A stretch of DNA of 8,501 nucleotides, from assembly GCA_020028115.1 (NCBI GenBank), contig JAHWYA010000049.1, positions 1 through 8,501 of the forward strand, given 5' to 3'. Under the pieces are notes generated by a model. That model did not search any database. It had not been told where the DNA came from and worked only from the letters and a program-made list of their open reading frames with translations. Shown piece after piece: positions 5,936-8,501 of the stretch (within the stretch, counting starts at the first letter, position 1; every line of letters starts with the position of its first letter). The translations under genes were made by a program, and so were the position numbers. The stretch comes from Anaeromyxobacter sp. Lineage in GTDB: Bacteria; Myxococcota; Myxococcia; Myxococcales; Anaeromyxobacteraceae.

Positions 5936-6394
5936 ATGAAGATCGTCGAGTTCCTCCGGTTCGACGCGGTGATCGCGAACCTGTCCGGCGCGACGGGCCC
6001 GGCGGTGCTCGCCGAGCTCTGCCGCCCGCTCGCGGCCACGCACCGGGTGGACGCCCAGAAGCTCCTCGACACGCTCCTCGATCGCGAGAAGCTCGGCTCG
6101 ACCGGGATCGGCGAGGGCGTCGCGATCCCCCACGGGAAGGTTCCCGGGCTGCCCGGCCTCATGGCGAGCTTCGGGCGCGCCGTGCAGGGGATCGACTTCC
6201 GGGCGATCGACGGCCGGCCGACGCACCTCTTCTTCGCGCTGTTCGCGCCGGAGAACTCGGCCGGCGCGCACCTCAAGGCGCTCGCGCGGATCAGCCGGAT
6301 CTTCAAGAACCCGGGCTTCCGCGACTCCATCCTGCGCGCCGCGTCGGCCGACGAGATCCACCGCCTCATCGAGGCGGAGGACTCGAAGTACTAG
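5936..6394 (+). CDS. ptsN: PtsN, nitrogen-PTS EIIA protein
   Basis: A 152-residue EIIA of the fructose/mannitol-type fold. PtsN is the end phosphoacceptor of the PTS-Ntr relay (EI-Ntr to NPr to EIIA-Ntr) and acts as a regulator rather than a sugar transporter. The phosphorylated histidine is H66 in G-V-A-I-P-H-G-K-V, the standard active-site motif, preceded by EKLGSTGIGEG, also typical. The rest (LFFALFAPENSAGAHLKALARISRIF) matches the usual EIIA core in which the protein ends with two helices. No membrane segment or IIB/IIC domain is fused. The ATG has no Shine-Dalgarno sequence, and a candidate promoter ends 14 bases upstream, so the mRNA may have a very short leader. It follows hpf as in E. 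coli, but is separated by 127 bases with a hairpin and promoter. No rapZ or npr follows; a TusA gene does. Confidence 0.95.
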   Translation: MKIVEFLRFDAVIANLSGATGPAVLAELCRPLAATHRVDAQKLLDTLLDREKLGSTGIGEGVAIPHGKVPGLPGLMASFGRAVQGIDFRAIDGRPTHLFFALFAPENSAGAHLKALARISRIFKNPGFRDSILRAASADEIHRLIEAEDSKY

Positions 6395-6406
6395 CGCCCC
6401 CCCCGT

Positions 6407-6434
6407 TTGACGCCGGTCAGGCGGTATGGCTAAT
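6407..6434 (+). promoter_or_regulatory. Candidate promoter of tusA-hdrA
   Basis: TTGACG (6407-6412) is a near-consensus -35 element, followed after 16 bases by GCTAAT (6429-6434) as -10. It would start transcription near 6441 and give a leader of about 65 bases to the tusA start. The leader holds a 6-bp stem, CGGGCG (6447-6452) with CGCCCG (6461-6466). The ATG at 6426 lies inside this promoter and is unlikely to be used. Confidence 0.45.
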
Positions 6435-6506
6435 CTCGGCCTGCCGCGGGCGGGGCTCCTCGCCCGGCCGCTGCGCGCGCCGGTGGAATCCAGAGAGGCG
6501 AGACGT

Positions 6507-6734
6507 TTGGGACTGAACGTGATGCGGATCGACTGCACCGGGATGCGCTGCCCGCAGCCCGTCCTGAAGCTGGCCGTCGAGACCGCCGAGACGCCCGCCG
6601 GCACCGTCGTCGAGATCGTCGGCGACTGCCCCACCTTCGAGAAGGACATCCGGACCTTCTGCGACCGCCGCAAGAAGACCCTGCTGTCGATCCGCGGCGA
6701 CGGCGTGAAGACCGTCATCCAGATCCAGTACTGA
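6507..6734 (+). CDS. TusA/SirA/YedF-family sulfur carrier protein
   Basis: A small protein of 75 residues from the chosen start, about the usual TusA length. TusA-family proteins carry sulfur as a persulfide on one cysteine, for tRNA thiolation, cofactor synthesis or dissimilatory sulfur oxidation. The defining motif is C15-P-Q-P, preceded by RIDCTGMR. A second cysteine pair lies in GDCPTFEKDIRTFC. The open frame begins at 6426, but that ATG sits inside a promoter and adds Leu/Arg-rich residues foreign to the family. TTG at 6507 has GAGAGG (6493-6498) 8 bases upstream. GTG at 6519 and ATG at 6522 are later alternatives that also keep the domain whole. It ends 16 bases before the HdrA start, so the two are probably co-transcribed. 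It could belong to the YedF group rather than true TusA; the cellular role is inferred from its neighbour. Confidence 0.87.
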   Translation: MGLNVMRIDCTGMRCPQPVLKLAVETAETPAGTVVEIVGDCPTFEKDIRTFCDRRKKTLLSIRGDGVKTVIQIQY

Positions 6735-6739
6735 GGCGC

Positions 6740-6747
6740 GAGAAGGG
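6740..6747 (+). promoter_or_regulatory. Ribosome binding site for the hdrA TTG start
   Basis: GAGAAGGG just after the tusA stop lies 3 bases before TTG at 6751. It supports that start; no in-frame ATG exists between the tusA stop and the first conserved residues. Spacing is slightly short. Confidence 0.5.
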
Positions 6748-6750
6748 CAT

Positions 6751-8501
6751 TTGACGCGCGAACAGCCGCGGGGGGCTCCAGGGACGCCGGCGAGTGGCCA
6801 GGCCGGACGGACCGGGCTCTACTTCTGCCGCTGCGGCCCGAACCTCGGAGAGGTCGTCCGGCTCGGCGAGCTCGAGGCGCGGGAGTGGCCCGTGGCCGAC
6901 GTCGCGATTCACCCGGTCCTCTGCTCCCCCGAGGGGAAGGCGTGGCTCGCCGAGCGGATCCGGGCCGCGGACCTCGAGCGGATCGTCGTCGCCGCCTGCT
7001 CCCCGCGGGAGCACGAGGCGACGTTCGCGGGCGTTCTCGCCGCCGCCGGGCGCTCGCCGTGGCTCCTGCAGATGGTGAACCTGCGCGAGCAAGTGGAGTG
7101 GCTGGGGGGCGACTCCGCCGCCGCGACCGCGCGGGCCCGCCGGCTCGTCGGCGCCGCGCTCGCCCGCCTCCCGCTTCACGAGCCGCTCCCCGCCGAGGAG
7201 GTCGAGGTGGCCGCCGACGTCCTCGTCGTCGGCGGCGGCCCGGCGGGCCTCTCCGCGGCGCGCACCCTCGCGGGCCGGGGCCGCAAGGTGCTCCTCGCCG
7301 AGCGCGCCTTCGTCCTCGGCGGGCTCGCGAACCAGCTCGACGAGGTCTTCCCGGAGCGCGAGTGCGCGAGCTGCTTCCTCGAGCCGGTGCTCGACCGCGT
7401 GCTGCACGACGAGCGGATCGAGGTCCTCACCGGGGCGCGGGTCGCCGCCGTGCGCGGCGCGGCCGGCCGGTTCGAGGTCGAGCTCGAGCTCGCGCCCCGG
7501 GGTGTCGACCCCGCCGCGTGCCTCGGCTGCGGCGAGTGCGCGAAGGCGTGCCCTGCCGACCGGCCGGATCCCTACTCGGCCGGGCTCGCGCGGGCGCCGG
7601 CGATCGGGCTGCCGTACGTCGGCTGCCTCCCGCACGTGTCCGTGCTCGACGGCGCGGCCTGCCTGCGCGCGCGGGGCGAGCGCTGCGAGGCGTGCCTCGT
7701 GGCCTGCGCGTTCGGCGCGGTCCGGCTCGAGGCGCTCGGCGCCGCGCCCGAGCGCCGGACCGTCACCGTCGGGGCGGTGGTGGTCGCGACGGGGCTCACG
7801 CCCGGCGAGGTGGAGGGGCCCGACGGCGTCGTCTCGAGCTACCGGCTCGAGCGGATGCTGCACCCGAACGGCCCGACGCACGGCGCGATCGCCGGAGCGG
7901 GCGGGCGCGAGCCACGCGCGGTGCTGCTCGCGGCGGAGGCGGACGACGACGGCGACGTCGCCTCGCTCGAGATCCTGAAGCTCGCGGCGCTCGTCCGCGC
8001 GCGCCTGCCGTCGGCGCGCGTCGCGATCGCGGGCGACCTCGACCGGATCCCGCAGCTCCGCCGCCGCGCCGCCGAGCTCGCGGGGGAGGGGATCGAGTTC
8101 GTGGCCGGCCGGCTCGCGCCGGGCGGCGTCACCGCGGCCGGAGACGGGCTCCGGGTCCGCCTCGCGACGTCCGCCGGCGCGGAGCAGTTCGACGCCGACC
8201 TCGTCGTCGTCCACGCCGCCGCGCGACCGGCCGAGGGCGCGGAGGCGCTCGCCGGGCTCCTGCGGCTCGACCTCGGCGAGGGCGGGTTCCTCGTCGATCG
8301 CGCCGCGAGCCCGTTCGAGCCGACCGCCACGCGCATCGCCGGCGTCTACGTCGCCGGGGCGGCGGCCGGTCCCCGGACCATCGCGCAGGCGATCCGCGAC
8401 GGGGCGGCGGCGGCCGGGCTCGTCCACGCCTCGCTCGTCCCGGGTGAGCGCCGGGCCGTCGAGCCGCTCGCGTCCTTCGTCGACGCCGCGCGCTGCGGCG
8501 G
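6751..8501 (+). CDS. hdrA: HdrA-like iron-sulfur flavoprotein (partial at 3' end)
   Basis: A full-length-type HdrA (heterodisulfide reductase subunit A family), open for 583 codons to the right edge. HdrA proteins carry FAD and iron-sulfur clusters and pass or bifurcate electrons within HdrABC complexes. The N-terminal domain has YFCRCGPN (C26, C28), C58 in VLCSPEG and C83 in AACSPREHEATF. The FAD-binding motif VVGGGPAG spans 159-166, with FVLGGLANQLDEVFP downstream and C205/C208 in ECASCFLEP. A ferredoxin insert follows: C257-X2-C-X2-C-X3-C267 and C304-X7-C312-X2-C315-X3-C319, matching the HdrA arrangement. The NAD-type glycine motif GVYVAGAAAGPRTIAQA closes the reductase fold. C582 near the edge probably opens a further ferredoxin domain. 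The region near residues 391-411 lacks the cysteine motif expected in canonical HdrA. The start is TTG at 6751. Family is secure; partners and substrate are unknown. Confidence 0.9.
   Translation, partial: MTREQPRGAPGTPASGQAGRTGLYFCRCGPNLGEVVRLGELEAREWPVADVAIHPVLCSPEGKAWLAERIRAADLERIVVAACSPREHEATFAGVLAAAGRSPWLLQMVNLREQVEWLGGDSAAATARARRLVGAALARLPLHEPLPAEEVEVAADVLVVGGGPAGLSAARTLAGRGRKVLLAERAFVLGGLANQLDEVFPERECASCFLEPVLDRVLHDERIEVLTGARVAAVRGAAGRFEVELELAPRGVDPAACLGCGECAKACPADRPDPYSAGLARAPAIGLPYVGCLPHVSVLDGAACLRARGERCEACLVACAFGAVRLEALGAAPERRTVTVGAVVVATGLTPGEVEGPDGVVSSYRLERMLHPNGPTHGAIAGAGGREPRAVLLAAEADDDGDVASLEILKLAALVRARLPSARVAIAGDLDRIPQLRRRAAELAGEGIEFVAGRLAPGGVTAAGDGLRVRLATSAGAEQFDADLVVVHAAARPAEGAEALAGLLRLDLGEGGFLVDRAASPFEPTATRIAGVYVAGAAAGPRTIAQAIRDGAAAAGLVHASLVPGERRAVEPLASFVDAARCG

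Noticed and set aside
4158..5939. A 593-codon plus-strand frame across rpoN and hpf
   Set aside because: It is a shadow of rpoN and hpf in another frame, with repetitive Arg/Gly/Pro content.
2605..6369. A 1254-codon open frame on the minus strand, antisense to lptB, rpoN, hpf and ptsN
   Set aside because: The genes beneath it are unmistakable. In DNA with G or C at nearly every third position, stop codons are rare in the opposing frame. The translation is dominated by Arg, Leu, Asp, Val and His with low-complexity composition, typical of a shadow.
6426..6506. A 27-residue N-terminal extension of the TusA-family protein
   Set aside because: The ATG falls between the -35 and -10 elements of a good promoter, and the added residues are Leu/Arg-rich and not part of the family. 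It has no ribosome site.
6715..8427. A 570-codon open frame on the minus strand, antisense to hdrA, and a 520-codon plus-strand frame (6885-8447)
   Set aside because: Both are Arg/Ala/Gly-rich shadows of the HdrA-like frame, which holds the conserved cysteine and FAD motifs.

Overview
The window is extremely GC-rich, with G or C at nearly every third codon position, and carries a Gram-negative envelope and regulation locus. It reads lptC-lptA-lptB-rpoN-hpf-ptsN, the same core order as in Proteobacteria. The base composition, the anaerobic-type HdrA-like protein and the short lipoprotein-like LptC suggest a deltaproteobacterial or Myxococcota lineage, with Anaeromyxobacter-like organisms the closest guess. 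That assignment is inference from protein style and composition, not from a database match.

Layout. Positions 1-572 hold the N-terminal part of a minus-strand membrane protein that I do not recognise, running off the left edge. A 77-base divergent spacer separates it from a plus-strand LpxL/HtrB-family acyltransferase (650-1588). After a 115-base gap come lptC, lptA and lptB with 4-base GTGA overlaps, then rpoN three bases later. This is one tight transcription unit. A 258-base non-coding stretch (4993-5250) then holds two hairpins behind rpoN, an extended -10 promoter and a strongly structured leader of about 115 bases ahead of long-form hpf. A 13-bp hairpin and a separate promoter precede ptsN. 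Another promoter precedes a TusA-family gene, which is followed by a full-length HdrA-like iron-sulfur flavoprotein cut by the right edge. Both of these last two genes appear to use TTG starts.

How they work together. The acyltransferase and LptA/B/C serve lipid A acylation and LPS transport. RpoN, HPF and PtsN form the usual nutrient-status and stress module: sigma-54, ribosome hibernation and the nitrogen-PTS EIIA protein. The TusA-HdrA pair sits where rapZ and npr would follow in enterobacteria, and points to sulfur-carrier or electron-bifurcation redox chemistry.

I see no mobile element, CRISPR array, tRNA or rRNA. Nothing here is clearly a new system. The points most worth a second look are the tusA-hdrA pair, an HdrA that lacks one expected cysteine cluster motif, the structured hpf leader, and a row of cysteines in LptA.
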